A stretch of 64,000 nucleotides of DNA from Alentia gelatinosa (taxonomy: Eukaryota; Annelida; Polychaeta; Phyllodocida; Polynoidae). Positions 44,812-56,819 of the stretch are shown here, one piece after another. Below the pieces are notes generated by a model, which was not told the origin of the DNA, did not search any database, and saw only the letters and a program-made list of their open reading frames with translations. Location: the NCBI GenBank assembly GCA_950022655.1, contig OX465591.1, positions 48,193,048-48,257,047 of the forward strand, in the 5' to 3' direction. Both the position numbers and the translations under genes were made by a program. How positions within the stretch are numbered: the stretch's first letter is position 1; every line of letters starts with the position of its first letter.

Positions 44812-45582
44812 TTACTTCTTTTGGTATGAGGTCATGGATTCCTTGCCAAAACTTTTTTGGGTCGCTATTGTGTTTTTTAAGTAGTTTTTTAATACGTTTT
44901 TCTTAACATTATTTATCAAGGCTTTAGTTCTGTTTTTATGATATTTAGCTATTCTCCAGTTGTCTTCGGTGTTCATATTCCTAGTTCGCCTGTAGAAGTA
45001 TTCACAGTTTTTTATTGAAATAAGTACAGCATCAGTAAGCCAACTTGGTTTATCTTTAGAAATAGTTATTTTCTTAACAGGAGCAATTTCATTTAAGGCT
45101 CTAATTAGGTTGTCGGTGATTTGTTTCCATAGTTCTTCAGGTGTTTTGTCCACTGTGAAGTTTTCCCAGCTGCCATTTAGGTAAAGGTAAATATAACAGG
45201 TTTTGTCAAAGTTCTTATATGTTCTTGCTTTTACTGTTTGCTTAACTATTTTATTACATTGAGTTTTTAGAATTAGCATAATGGGTAGGTGGTCGCTGAC
45301 ATTGAAATTTATTTGGTTGGTATAAACATGGTCAATTACTGTTTCAGTTTTATCTGTAATTCTCATCGGGGTACAAATATATTGTCTAAGATTATATGGT
45401 TTGCAGAATTTGTTGACATGGCTGGCCTTGAGGAATTTATCATTGTAATCAATATTCATATCACCCATTATGATATAATTATCTGTGCAATCACAATCGT
45501 CAAGCACATTTTCCAGCTTGGTATAGATAAAGGTAGGAGTTTTCATTACGTAAATCAAGCACGTCTGCCTGCGTGTCTTCAA
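44812..45582 (-). pseudogene. LINE endonuclease, C-terminal half
   Basis: GDMNIDYND (matching the APE-type GD-N motif), VIDHVYTN and NVSDHLPIML (SDH motif) are present. The N-terminal half of the endonuclease is missing: upstream sequence joins directly to the ORF1-like frame near 45545, suggesting an internal deletion. The region after SDH leads toward RT. Confidence 0.75.
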
Positions 45583-45820
45583 CCGCCTGCTGAATGGCTG
45601 TAATCAAGTTCACTTTAGAGTTTGTTCTTTCGGTAGTTTTCTGTGTTAGGGCAGTGGTTTTCTTTGTTTCTACGGTAGTTTTGACTAGACTTTCCAGTAC
45701 TTTTTTAATACGACTGGTGGTATAATCATCCTCAGCTGTAGAGGCCGACCTGGTCTTTTGCTTTGGGCGATCTTTCAGCTCTTGTACGGCTTTTAACACC
45801 TCTTGTTCGTCCCCACTCAT
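45500..45820 (-). CDS. LINE ORF1-like short frame
   Basis: ATG at 45820 opens 106 codons rich in Lys/Thr/Glu with coiled-coil character (VLKAVQELKDRPKQK, IKKVLESLVKTTVETKK). ORF1 proteins often begin with a coiled coil. It stops soon after the probable deletion junction, so the RNA-binding part is lost. Confidence 0.45.
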   Translation of the reverse strand: MSGDEQEVLKAVQELKDRPKQKTRSASTAEDDYTTSRIKKVLESLVKTTVETKKTTALTQKTTERTNSKVNLITAIQQAVEDTQADVLDLRNENSYLYLYQAGKCA

Positions 45821-46066
45821 TTTGATTTCAGCATGAGTGATAATGTGGGCTATTGACAGAACACAGTGTGAGTATCTTAGACAAACAAATAATGACTCAC
45901 TCCTGCCTTGGAGACGTATAAACTCAGTGTCTATAGGTGCAGACTTGGTTTTTCTGTGTTTTACAGTCTTATGTGGTTATTACCAGCATGTAAGTAAGTT
46001 CTCTGTTGGAATTATCCCCACTGAGGCGTGCACCACGTCCAGCCTTCTCCACTGCCATTGCAGTTC

Positions 46067-47577
46067 TCAAAAAGAGAATGGAGTGAGACAAGCACTGGAT
46101 CTGCAGAAGCGATCGAGTATCAGGACAAATGATGCGTGAGTACACGGTATCACGGGATACAGGGCATGTAAACTCACTAACAATGCAGCCTTATTATAGT
46201 CATTAGATGAGAGGTGGGCCCTGCTGAGTGCGTCTGCGACCGTGTTTTGCACCCCGGGGACTTGGGTGAATACCAGCTTGACCTATAGGCATTCCTGAAC
46301 CATCCATGCCTGGCAGGCACACTCCGTGAGGACTCGGTTTCAGGCACGTCCAGAATTTAGAGACGGCACTGTCCCCAGGTTGTCGCAGAAGACTTCGATC
46401 CTTGTCCCACGGTCTCTCTCAGTGATAAAGGTGTGGAGTGCATGAATAGTGTTCAGGGCCTCGAGCTCTGATATGCATTCCACGGGGTCTAGCACTGGGC
46501 ATTCCTGTCCAGCGTACGAGTAGTGCCTGTCGGTCCCGCCCACTCCGGAGAGGCACGCATCCACTGTGATACATATCATAGGGGGACCTTGAGGTATTAG
46601 GGCGTCGCCATTCCAGCCCGCGGCAAACTGTTGAAACGAGTCCAGGTCTTGATGCATGGTGGAATTTAGGTTGATGTAGAAGCCTATCATGGTCTGTAGG
46701 TCCTCCAGTAGCTTACTCACAAATGCCGGATACATTTGGACATGTGTAACACCTTTCCGAGGAAGGACTGAAGCTGTTTCTTGGTGAGGAATCTTCTTTT
46801 TGACACAGCGCTCACATGTGCCCGGATGTCCTCGAGCTTGGCCTCGGGGAATGAGAGGCACATAGTGCTAGCATCTATCTCGATCCCCAGCAACGTGACA
46901 TTTTGGCTGGAGGGTTGTGCCTTGTTGCGTGCCTCGGGGAGGCCCAACCCGGCGAACAAGGCACAGGCAACAACTAAGTCTACAGAGGCCTTTTCTCTGT
47001 CCTTTGAGAGGATGATAAGGTTGTTGAGATACATGGCAGCCGTGATTCCCTTGGAGTGGAGTATCTCCACAATTGTATCTGCAACACACTGCATATGATA
47101 CGAGGAGGCACGGGCACCAAATGGCATGGCCATATCACAGTAGTGCCTGCCCTCCCACATGAAACATAACAGGGGCCAATCCAATGGCGAAATCGTGACC
47201 TATCACAGGCAATGAACTCGTCCACTGTGGGGAGCCTGTGCTTTCATTCCAGCCTGAAGCCATAGTTCTTGATCACGAACGAGTTAACACTCTGGTCCCA
47301 TGGGAATGTCTGTTATTACTCGTCAGTCCTCGGTCCCTTTCTTTTTTTCATGTGTCATAAGCGGTAACATGTGACACCATGGGGCAAATGGTGGGTCCTC
47401 GAACAGTCCCAGCAGGTTTGAATAGTTAGACTCCTTCCTAATGAAATTATCCACCTGGACCGGATAATTAGTAGCACTCAGGTGGTTTGGGATACCATGA
47501 GTATCCGTGACCGGGCCGAGATACCCGAGCGGGAAGCTGAAGTGTATGAAGCTCAGAAGCTCCTCCTTACCCTCCAT
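46067..47577 (-). pseudogene. DIRS-like reverse transcriptase and RNase H, broken
   Basis: An upstream fragment has APWCHMLPLMTHEKK. The core (46717-47184) has DWPLLCFMWEGRHYC, MAMPFGARASSYHMQCVAD and LGIEIDASTMCLSFPEAKL, characteristic of DIRS RT. The catalytic box reads YLNN instead of YxDD, so both metal-binding Asp are gone. RNase H follows (46340-46861: TVDACLSGVGGTD, ISELEALNTIHAL), and then VADALSRAHLSS at 46067-46252. At least three frame changes or stops. Confidence 0.8.
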
Positions 47578-49002
47578 GCCTCCAAGTTCAGTTCAATGTC
47601 CATCACAGCCCAGTATATCTCCACGTAGCACTCGGGCCCCATGGCTGAGAATTGAGGCCACTCCCTCTGGCTGTGGTCAGTGAAGGCCTCTGGGTCCGTA
47701 CTAACTCCGGACTGATGAACTCCGGTTTCGCATATGCGTCTGATGGTGTCGAAATCCGCAGTGTTACTTTTGCAGTGGCCTGTAGTGTCTGGGGTAGACG
47801 CACTAACACTAACACTGGCCACACTGCAGGAGATGGTGGGGGCAGCAGCCGGGAGTGTATTCCCCTTGTTATTGTTTTGGTGACTCCTGACGTCACATGC
47901 AGGGGGCGACTCGGTTACGTAACCCACTGAGCCGCCGGGAGCCCCGTCCTCCTGGTCTCAAGCCTCGCTTTCTCGCGGGGTGTGTCCTGGCTGTTTTTTG
48001 AAGTCGCGGCTGGTATGGGATATCCAGCCTGTGGTGGTGCCAGCTTAGCACTGCTTTGAAGACCGTATCCGCATTACACATGTGCAACCACTGGATGCCC
48101 CCCTCCTTGTATCTGTTACGGTGATGGCACCCCCTCTCGCTATTGAAGTCGCGGAACGGATCCTCCTGGCCTTGTGAGCGTCCGGTGTCATGTTTCTCGT
48201 GGGATGTCGAAGCCGTCATGGTCAGGCAGACATGCTCCTCCTGTATCCGGCCGTACTCTGACCAGTACATACGGCCAGCTTCAACTTGGTCAAACACAAA
48301 GTTAGACCACCTTCGGCCCGCGGCCGTGCCTGGGCATCCACGGAGACCTGGTGGCGAAACATATGATCCTTGTCCTCAAGGTGCAAGATCATTACTCAAC
48401 AGCAAAATAAAGCAACTAATCTATTCCAACAGCCCGAGAGTCGCCCGTAGCTCTAGCTTCTGGTGAAGGGTGTACACCCTGTCACGGTTGATAAACATAT
48501 ATGGTTGCGATGTCAATCTACAGGTATTTAGGTCTGAGAGCAAGGAACCCTTACCGGTGGTGCGGTCGTGCCGCATGGCCTTATGGTCAAACTCCTGTTG
48601 GAGGTCCGACATGTAGGTCTCCCGTAGTTGTCGTGGAGGGGGGAGCAGGCGCTCGGTCTGTTCCTGGGCCCAGTCCCGGGTCTGTGTGGTGGCAGACACC
48701 CATGAGTCACTCGGTCTCGATCCTGGCCTGGAGATCTGCATGATAGCGTCAAATACCCCATCCATCTTCTCTGACATCTTGTTAACATCGGTCTTCATGT
48801 CCTGAGACCGGTCCCTAGGGTTGTGATTCTGGAGGAGTGGATGCTCGTACCCTGCTGTGAGACTGAGTCTACTTGCTCCTGTTCCTCCGGCAGTACCTCT
48901 TGGCAAACAGTCACCTCGGAGTCCGAGTCCCCAGCCTATTGGGTGGTCACGCTTCAAGTCTTTGGCAGCATCATACTCAGCAAATAAATCTGTAATCCTC
49001 AC
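47553..49002 (-). pseudogene. DIRS-like gag region, broken
   Basis: 48421-49002 encodes 193 residues with a helical mid-section (DVNKMSEKMDGVFDAIMQI) and a gag-like end (ETYMSDLQQEFDHKAMRHDR). 47893-48297 gives SERGCHHRNRYKEGG and LHMCN, resembling the Cys/His box near the end of DIRS gag proteins. Frames differ between pieces. Assignment rests mainly on position before RT. Confidence 0.45.
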
Positions 49003-49047
49003 TCATCCTTGTCTCCCTTGTCCACGGCCACCTCTATTCAGGGGAAT

Positions 49048-49640
49048 ATCCCTCACTGATCGACTATGAGCATCAGATATTTTGATAAAGGAACACTCTC
49101 ACAAAACTTTGGCTACTCATGTATTTATGATATCTTCTACTCTGTCTGTAACCTTTTAATCATTGCTATGTGGATATACTTTTGGGCAAATAACACTGAA
49201 CACTTCTTTCATTTTTTACAATAAAAAATGTCTATATTTCATCCATTCCTCTTTATCAATAATCATTATATAATACTATGTAATATCAAATAGCAAGAAA
49301 TAAGAATTATATGATGGGCCTGTCATCCTATGATACCTCTTTATCCCTCACTGATCGACTATGAGCATCAGATATTTTGATAAAGGAACACTCTCACAAA
49401 ACTTTGGCTACTCATGTATTTATGATATCTTCTACTCTGTTTGTAATCTTTTAATCATTGCTATGTGGATATACTTTTGGGCAAATAACACTGAACACTT
49501 CTTTCATTTTTTACAATAAAAAATGTCTATATTTCATCCATTCCTCTTTATCAATAATCATTATATAATACTATGTAATATCAAATAGCAAGAAATAAGA
49601 ATTATATGATGGGCCTGTCATCCTATGATACCTCTTTATC
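49048..49640. repeat. 295-bp tandem duplication within the array
   Basis: Two nearly identical 295-bp copies (49048-49342, 49343-49637) begin ATCCCTCACTGATC; a third start follows and leads into a full ~1.48-kb unit. These copies hold no intact LRR exon. Confidence 0.8.
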
Positions 49641-50776
49641 CCTCACTGATCAACTATGAGCATCAGATATTTTGATTAAGGAACACTCTTACAAAACTTT
49701 GGCAACTCATGTATTTATTATATCTTCTACTCTGTCTGTAACCTTTCAACATCATTGCTACATCAAAGTCTTTTCCTAACTCTTCAATCCAAGGCTTTTC
49801 AGTAATTTCAATGACACCCCTGATATCTAATCCATTGACATTGTATTTCATTTGTGGTCACTTACAATTGAAAATGTAATGTACATAGAAATAGGAACCA
49901 TACCAAATATTCATCCATTTCATTCTTACAGATCAACCTACATATGTGACCCAATTTGTCATAGTACAGCCTATGGTATACTGGCGCAAGCTGCAGGAAT
50001 GGGGCCTGAAGGGTAAAATGTGTATTTTACCAAAACTTAGTTTCTGACAAATTGCTTTCATGTATAATGTTGTCATGTCATTCCCAAAGTTTCAAAACCA
50101 AAATAAATTCCTAACAGTGTTAATTTTGCATTTCAAGAAGTCCTACATGGCTGCTTTGTGCAGAACAAAAGCCATGGAGGACATTTGTACTTTTGGTTTT
50201 TTACACTTTGAAGAAAGAAGTAAACTACTTACTGGAGTCATATTGATTCGTACAAGGGATCTATGGAAAAGTATTGAGCTGCTCTCTAGCATGGAATAGC
50301 TAACTAGAAATCTGTCTTGTGCAACATAAGTTCCACTATGATAAATGGGCTCAAATATGGCAATTGGAAAAAGTCTAAAGTGAACTTGAGATCGTAGTCT
50401 AAGATCCAGGTTTAAGGGTCATATGGATCATTGTTTTACAGCGCTTTTTAAAAAAATTCCTCATTTCATTTAGTCAATGTAACTATGGTATATTCTAAAG
50501 ATGCCAAAAACTCCAAAGTAAACCCTCTTTTGTTCTATTGTATCAGTCACAGTTTCACATATTGAAGATGAAAGGTGACACAAACAGGAGGTAGTTTATC
50601 AGACATACTTGTCCAGACCGTTCATAACCTTGTTACTCTAATCCTTTTTGGCACATTGTGGACAAGTGGGAATATTCTGCATGCAATGCGGTATAGAGAG
50701 TATTCTTCCTTGATTTTACCTTTTTACTTCATATAAACCAATTTAAGGTAGAATCTCATGTAATCATCATACTTAC

Positions 50777-50860
50777 TCCAAAGTGTGAATGGTAGAATTA
50801 ACCTGCAAGGCTTTTCCGATCCCATTCCCAAATTCACCATAAAATATGCTGTGACTCAGA
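50777..50860 (-). CDS. LRR exon (84 bp), array unit 1
   Basis: Acceptor TTTTCATTCAG, donor GTAAG. LSHSIFYGEFGNGIGKALQV then NSTIHTL. It has 28 codons, enters with one base and leaves with two, so it can be added or dropped without changing frame. Confidence 0.85.
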
Positions 50861-52251
50861 CTGAATGAAAAAAGAACACTTAAGCAAATATCTTTATATT
50901 GAACTTTTATAAACAATTGACATCATTTTGAAAGTATGTGGATATACTTTTGGGCAAATAACACTGAACACTTCTTTCATCTTTTACAATGAAAATTTCT
51001 ATATTTCATCTATTCCTCTTTATCAATAATCATTGTATAATACTATGTAATATCAAAAAGCAAGAAATAAGAAATATATGATGGGTCTGTCATCCTATGA
51101 TACCTCTTTATCCCTTACTGATCAACTACGAGCATCAGATATTTTGATTAAGGAACACTCTCACAAAACTTTGGCAACTCATGTATTTATGATATCTTCT
51201 ACTCTGTCTGTAACCTTTCAACATCATTGCTACATCAAACCCTTTTCCTAACTCTTCAATCCAAGGCTTTTCAGTAATTTCAATGACACCCTTTATATCT
51301 TATTCATTGACATTGTATTTCATTTGTGGTCACTTAAAATTGAAAATGTAATGTACATAGAAATAGGAACCATACCAAATATTCATCCATTTTATTCTTA
51401 CAGATCAACCTTTATATGTGACCCAATTTGTCATAGTACAGCCTATGGTATACTGGCGCAAGCTGCAGGAATTGGGTCTGAAGGGTAAAATGTGTATTTT
51501 ACCGAAATGCAGTTTCTGACAAATTGCTTTCATGTATAATATTGTCATGTCATTCCCAAAGTTTCAAAACCAAAATAAATTCCTACAAGTGTTAAATTTG
51601 CATTTCAAGAAGTCCTACATGGCTGTTTTGTGCAGAACTTAAGTCATGGAGGACACTTTTACTCTTGGTGTTTTATACTTTGAAAAAAGAAGTAAACTAC
51701 TTACTGGAGTCATATTGATTCGTACAAGGGCCCTATGGAAAAGTATTGAGCTGCTCTCTAGCATGGAATAGCTAACTAAAGATCCATCTTGTGCAACATA
51801 ACTTCTACTATGATAAATTGGCTCAAATATGACAATTTGAAAAAGTCTAAAGTGAACTTGAGATCATAGTCTAAGATCCAGGTTTAAGGGTCATATGGAT
51901 CATTGTTTTACAGTGCTTTTTTTTAGAATTTCAAATTTCATTTAATCAATGTAACTATGGTATATTCAAAAGATGCCAGTAACTCCAAAGTAAACCCTCT
52001 TTTGTTCTATTGTGTCAGTCACAGTTTCACATATTAAAGATGAAAGGTGACACAAACAGGCTGTAGTTTATCAGACATACTTGTCCAGACAGTTTGTAAC
52101 CTTGTTACTCTAATCCTTTTTGGCACATTGTGGACAAGTGGGAAATATTCTGCATACAATGCAGTATAGAGAGTATTATTCCTTGATTTTTACCTTTTTA
52201 ACTTCATGTAGACCAATTTAAGGTAGAATCTCACGTAATCGTCATACTTAC

Positions 52252-52335
52252 TCCAAAGTGTGAATGGTAGAATTAACCTGCAAGGCTTTTCCGATCTCAC
52301 TCTCACCTTCTCCATCAAATTCATTGAGACTCAGA
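52252..52335 (-). CDS. LRR exon (84 bp), array unit 2
   Basis: Same borders and phase. LSLNEFDGEGESEIGKALQV then NSTIHTL. It differs from unit 1 almost only in residues 3-12 of the repeat. Confidence 0.85.
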
Positions 52336-53743
52336 CTGAATGAAAAAGAACACATGAGCAAATATCTTCATATTGAACATTCAAAAACAATTGACATCAT
52401 TTTGAAACTATGTGGATATACTTTTGGGCAAATAACACTAAACACTTCTTTCATCTTTTACAATCAAAAATGTCTATATTTCATCTATTCCTCTTTATCA
52501 ATAATCATTATATAATACTATGTAATATTACTATGTTACATCATATGTAATATTAAATAGCAAGAAATAAGAAATATATGATGGGCCTGTCATCCTCTGA
52601 TACCTCTTTATCGCCCACTGATCAACTATGAGCATCAGATATTTTGATTAAGGAACACTCTCACAAAACTTTGACAACTCATTTATTTATGATATCTTCT
52701 ACTCTGTCTGTAACCTTTCTACATCATTGCTACATCAAACCCTTTTCCTAACTCTTCAATCCAAGGCTTTTCAGTAATTTCAATAACACCCCTGATATCT
52801 AATCCATTAACATTGTATTTCATTTGTGGTCACTTAAAATTGAAAATGTAATGTACATAGAAATTGGAACCATACCAAATATTCATCCATTTCATTCTTA
52901 CAGATCAACCTACATATGTGACCAATTTGTCATAGTACAGCCTATGGTACACTGGCGCAAGCTGCAGGAATGGGGCCTGAAGGGTAAAATGTGTATTTTA
53001 CCAAAATTGAGTTTCAGAGAAATTGCTTTCATGTATAATGTCATGTCATTCCCAAAGTTTCAAAACCAAAATAAATTCCTACCAGTGTTAAATTTGGATT
53101 TCAAGAAGTCCTACATGGCTGTTTTGTGCAGAACTTAAGTCATGGAGGACATTTTTACTCTTGGTGTTTTATACTTTGAAAAAAGGAGTAAACTACTTAC
53201 TGGAGTCATATTGATTCGTACAAGGGCCCTATGGAAAAGTATTGAGCTGCTCTCTAGCATGGAATAGCTAACTAAAAATCTGTCTTGTGCAACATAACTT
53301 CTACTATGATAAATTGGCTCAAATATGACAATTGGAAAAAGTCTAAAGTGTACTTTAGATCATAGTCTAAGATCCAGGTTTAAGGGTCATATGGATCATT
53401 GTTTTACAGTGCTCTTTTTAAAAATTCCTAATTTCATTTAATCAATGTAACTATGGTATATTCAAAAGATGCCAGTAACTCCATAGTAAACCCTCTTTGG
53501 TTCTATTGTGTCAGTCACAGTTTCACATATTGAAGATGAAAGGACACAAACCGGCTGCAGTTTATCAGACATACTTGTCCAGACAGTTTATAACCTTGTT
53601 ACTGTAATCCTTTTTGGCACATTGTGGACAAGTGGGAAATATTCTGCATACAATGCAGTATAGAGAGTATTATTCCTTGATTTTACCTTTTTACTTTATG
53701 GAAACCAATTTAAGGTAGAATCTCACGTAATCGTCATACTTAC

Positions 53744-53827
53744 TCCAAAGTGTGAATGGTAGAATTTACCTGCAAGGCCTTTCCGATCTCACTCCAACCT
53801 TCACCATGAAATTCGCTGTGACTCAGA
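53744..53827 (-). CDS. LRR exon (84 bp), array unit 3
   Basis: Same borders and phase. LSHSEFHGEGWSEIGKALQV then NSTIHTL, a clean ribonuclease-inhibitor-type repeat (L-x-L-x-x-x ... G-E-G ... I-G-K-A-L-x-x-N). Confidence 0.85.
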
Positions 53828-55215
53828 CTGAATGAAAAAAATCCCTTAAGCAAATATCTTCTTATTGAACTTTCAAAAACAATTGACATCATTTTGAAAC
53901 TGTGTGGATATGCTTTTGGGCAAATAACGCTGAACACTTCTTTCATCTTTTACAATCAAAAATGTCTATATTTCATTTATTGCTCTTTATCAATAATCAT
54001 TATATAATACTATGTAATATCAAAAAGCAAGAAATAAATATATGATGGGCCTGTCATCCTATGATACCTCTTTATCCCTCACTGATCAACTACGATCATC
54101 AGATATTTTGATTAAGGAACACCCTCACAAAACTTTGGCTACTCATGTATCTATGATATCTTCTACTCTGTCTGTAACCTTTCAACATCATTGCTACATC
54201 AAACCCTTTTCCTAACTCTTCAATGCAAAGGCTTTTCAGTAATTTCAATGACACCCCTGATATCTAATCCATTGACATTGTATTTCATTTGTGGTCACTT
54301 AAAATTGAAAATGTAATGTGCATAGAAATAGGAACCATACCAAATATTCATCCATTTTATTCTTACAGATCAACCTACATTTGTGACCCAATTTGTTATA
54401 GTACAGCCTATGGTACACTGGCGCAAGCTGCAGGAATGGGGCCTGAAGCGTAAAATGTGTATTTTACCAAAATTGAGTTTCTGAGAAATTGCTTTCATGT
54501 ATAATGTTGTCATGTCATTCCCAAGTTTCAAAACCAAAATAAATTCCTACCAGTGTTAAATTTGCATTTCAAGAAGTCCTACATTGCTGTTTTGTGCAGA
54601 ACTTAGGTCATGGAGGACATTTTTACTCTTGATGTTTTATACTTTGAAAAAAGAAGTAAACTACTTACTGGAGTCATATTGATTTGTACAAGGGCCCTAT
54701 GGAAAAGTATTGAGCTGCTCTCTAGCATGGAATAGCTAACTAAAGATCCATCTTGTGCAACATAACTTCTACTATGATAAATTGGCTCAAATATGACAAT
54801 TGGAAAAAGTCTAAAATGTACTTGAGATCATAGTCTAAGATCCAGGTTTAAGGGTCATATGGATCATTGTTTTACAGTGCTCTTTTTTAAAATTCCTAAT
54901 TTCATTTAATCAATGTAACTATGGTATATTCAAAAGATGCCAGTAACTCCATAGTAAACCCTCTTTGGTTCTATTGTGTCAGTCACAGTTTCACATATTG
55001 AAGATGAAAGGTGACACAAACAGGCTGCAGTTTATCAGACATACTTGTCCAGACAGTTCGTAACCTTGTTACTCTAATCCTTGTTGGCACATTGTGGAGA
55101 AGCGGGAAATATTCTGCATGCAATGCAGTATAGAGAGTATTATTCCTTGATTTTTACCTTTTTTACTTCATGTAGACCAATTTAAGGTAGAATACCATGT
55201 AATGATAATACTTAC

Positions 55216-55299
55216 TGCAAAGTGTGAATGGTAGAATTAACCTGCAAGGCTTTTCCGATCTCACTTCCACCTTCACCATGAAATTCGCTGTGACTCAGA
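55216..55299 (-). CDS. LRR exon (84 bp), array unit 4
   Basis: LSHSEFHGEGGSEIGKALQV then NSTIHTL. The final partial codon is CA rather than GA, as in the units at 40299 and 63345, so the residue at the exon junction changes from acidic to His/Gln. Confidence 0.85.
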
Positions 55300-55562
55300 C
55301 TGAATGAAAAATAACACATGAGCAAATATCTTCATATTGAACTTTCAAAAACAATTGACATCATTTTGAAACTATGTGCATATGCTTTTAGGCAAATAAC
55401 ACTGAACACTTCTTTCATCTTTTACAATCAAAAATGTCTATATTTCATCTATTCCTCTTTATCAATAATCATTATATAATACTATGTAATATTACTATGT
55501 TACATCATATGTAATATTAAATAGCAAGAAATAAGAAATATATGATGGGCCTGTCATCCTAT

Positions 55563-56031
55563 TGTAAAGATCTGCAGTCGATAATTCTAACTTTGTGGTA
55601 TTTTTGCGTTGAAAAAGCAGCATTATTAATTATAATATATATATTAAATCTATTCTAAATTCATTCCCCCAAATCCAAGATGGCCGACATTGGCCCGGTT
55701 AATTGGTCTTTCCTGCTGTAGCTATAATCCCCCCTTTGAACCCGGCTTAGGCCGGCGGTTGTTTGTGAACCCAACTTCCTGGAGATGCGGGCGCGCTCGT
55801 TGTTACAAAGGTGACGCTAATTGGTGCCTAACACGACCGCCCGTATAAGCGTCCCCACCTGGAGACAAAGGCGTCTCCCCAGCTATATAAGAGAACCGAA
55901 ATTAAACCAGAGCATTCAGTCTTACCTGGATTCTGTTACCTACAACATCTATGCGTTGACTCCAAACCTTATTTAGCGTATATCGACCGCTAGGAGCAGA
56001 ACCACTAATGGTATAGCCTAGAAACTTTACA
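55563..56031 (+). repeat. 5' LTR of the env-bearing element
   Basis: 469 bp. CAGCTATATAAGAGAACC near 55880-55898 is a TATA-type promoter motif, about 135 bp from the LTR end. Differs from the 3' copy at TGGTGCC/TGGCGCC, ACCGAAA/ACCAAAA, TTCAGTC/TTCGGTC and TTAGCGT/TTAACGT. Confidence 0.95.
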
Positions 56032-56032
56032 T

Positions 56033-56047
56033 TGGCGACCACGAAGA
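56033..56047 (+). promoter_or_regulatory. Primer binding site, tRNA-Arg-like
   Basis: One base after the LTR, TGGCGACCACGAAG is complementary to the 3' end of animal tRNA-Arg(UCG), ...CTTCGTGGTCGCCA. This fits Ty3/Gypsy relatives such as errantiviruses that use tRNA-Arg. Confidence 0.65.
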
Positions 56048-56177
56048 GACGACGCTAACGGCGGCGGTGGGATCTGTGGCTGAACTGCCTGCAGGACCCG
56101 CCGTCGTCGCCGCCGCGTTCCCCGCTGCCGTCAGCGTTGAGTGATTCGAAGCCAGACGACGTCGAACTCTATAGAAG

Positions 56178-56288
56178 ATGACCACACGCAGGTCAACCAC
56201 CGTTGAGAGCGTGGGAAAATCCGTATTCGGTCGGTATGGTGGGGAGCGCCTCAGCGAGCCAAGAGGCCACAGACGCGGCCGTGAGTGA
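56178..56288 (+). CDS. Short leader ORF
   Basis: ATG at 56178 opens 36 codons (TTRRSTTVESVGKSVFGRYG in part) ending at a TGA that overlaps a donor-like GTGAGT (56282-56287). It may be what remains of the gag start, joined in the parent to a subgenomic splice donor. No domain is seen. Confidence 0.3.
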   Translation: MTTRRSTTVESVGKSVFGRYGGERLSEPRGHRRGRE

Positions 56289-56566
56289 GTCCGTCAACGT
56301 TGATATATGATCAAGGAGGAGACGACGTCAAAGCCTACAGCGATGACCGGGAACACAGTCACTGCCATTACTTCAAACCAGAAAAGGGAAGTGTATTTTA
56401 TCGTATCTTGTGAGTAACGCTGGAAGCCTGGACAATGTCTAAGTTATATTGATTATATAATGTCTCTGACGGCCGTGAGAGCGTGGGAAAGTTCGGAGTT
56501 TGCTCCGGGTCATATGGGACGCCCTGCCTCTGCGGCACTCGCTGCTACCCACCTCCACGGACCATG

Positions 56567-56780
56567 AGTGGTCCCGAGTCGACCGCGAGTGGTCCCGAGT
56601 CGACCGCGAGTGGTCCCGAGTCGACCGCGAGTGGTCCCGAGGTGTCCCGAGTCGGCCCCGAGGTGTCCCGAGTCGATGCTTAGGTGTCCCGAAGTGACTC
56701 CAAGGGGCCCCAATTGGTACCAACTTGATCCCGAGTGGTCCCGAGTCGGCCCCGAATTACCCCCGAATCGCACCGAGTCG
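56567..56780. repeat. ~20-bp minisatellite in the leader
   Basis: Units such as GAGTGGTCCCGAGTCGACCG repeat exactly three to four times, then degrade into GAGGTGTCCCGAGTCGGCC-like and GAGTCGGCCCCGAATT-like units up to the env start region. Confidence 0.85.
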
Positions 56781-56819
56781 TCACCACTCCACTTGTAAGT
56801 CACCCTGCTAACCTTCATC

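Larger units (their letters stand above)
42019..46060 (-). mobile_element. Non-LTR retrotransposon (Jockey/CR1/L2-like) nested in the DIRS element
   Basis: Minus strand: 5' region ending in a short ORF1-like frame (45500-45820), an APE-type endonuclease remnant, RT, about 1 kb of 3' sequence and an A-rich tail (AATAAAAGTTATG followed by A and AATAAA runs near 42019-42055). DIRS coding resumes right after the tail. The 5' border is only approximate (46060 or slightly less). Confidence 0.8.
40860..49047 (-). mobile_element. Decayed DIRS-like (tyrosine-recombinase) retroelement
   Basis: On the minus strand the order is a gag-like region (about 47.6-49.0 kb), RT and RNase H (46.1-47.6 kb), then, after a nested LINE, a tyrosine-recombinase region (41.1-42.0 kb). 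RT with RNase H followed by a recombinase instead of an integrase defines DIRS-type elements. Frames are broken many times. The ends are approximate: LRR-intron sequence stops near 40850 and resumes at 49048. Ends reading like CATTACCCC and GGGGAATA could be inverted terminal repeats. Confidence 0.8.

Noticed and set aside
47652..47930. Long plus-strand frames opposite the DIRS gag region
   Set aside because: Shadows of the GC-rich minus-strand coding remnants.
52910..52985. Conserved open stretch on the plus strand in each array unit (QFVIVQPMVHWRKLQEWG) with splice-like flanks
   Set aside because: It is conserved because the whole unit is duplicated; it lies opposite to the receptor gene, several frames are open, and no family is recognised.
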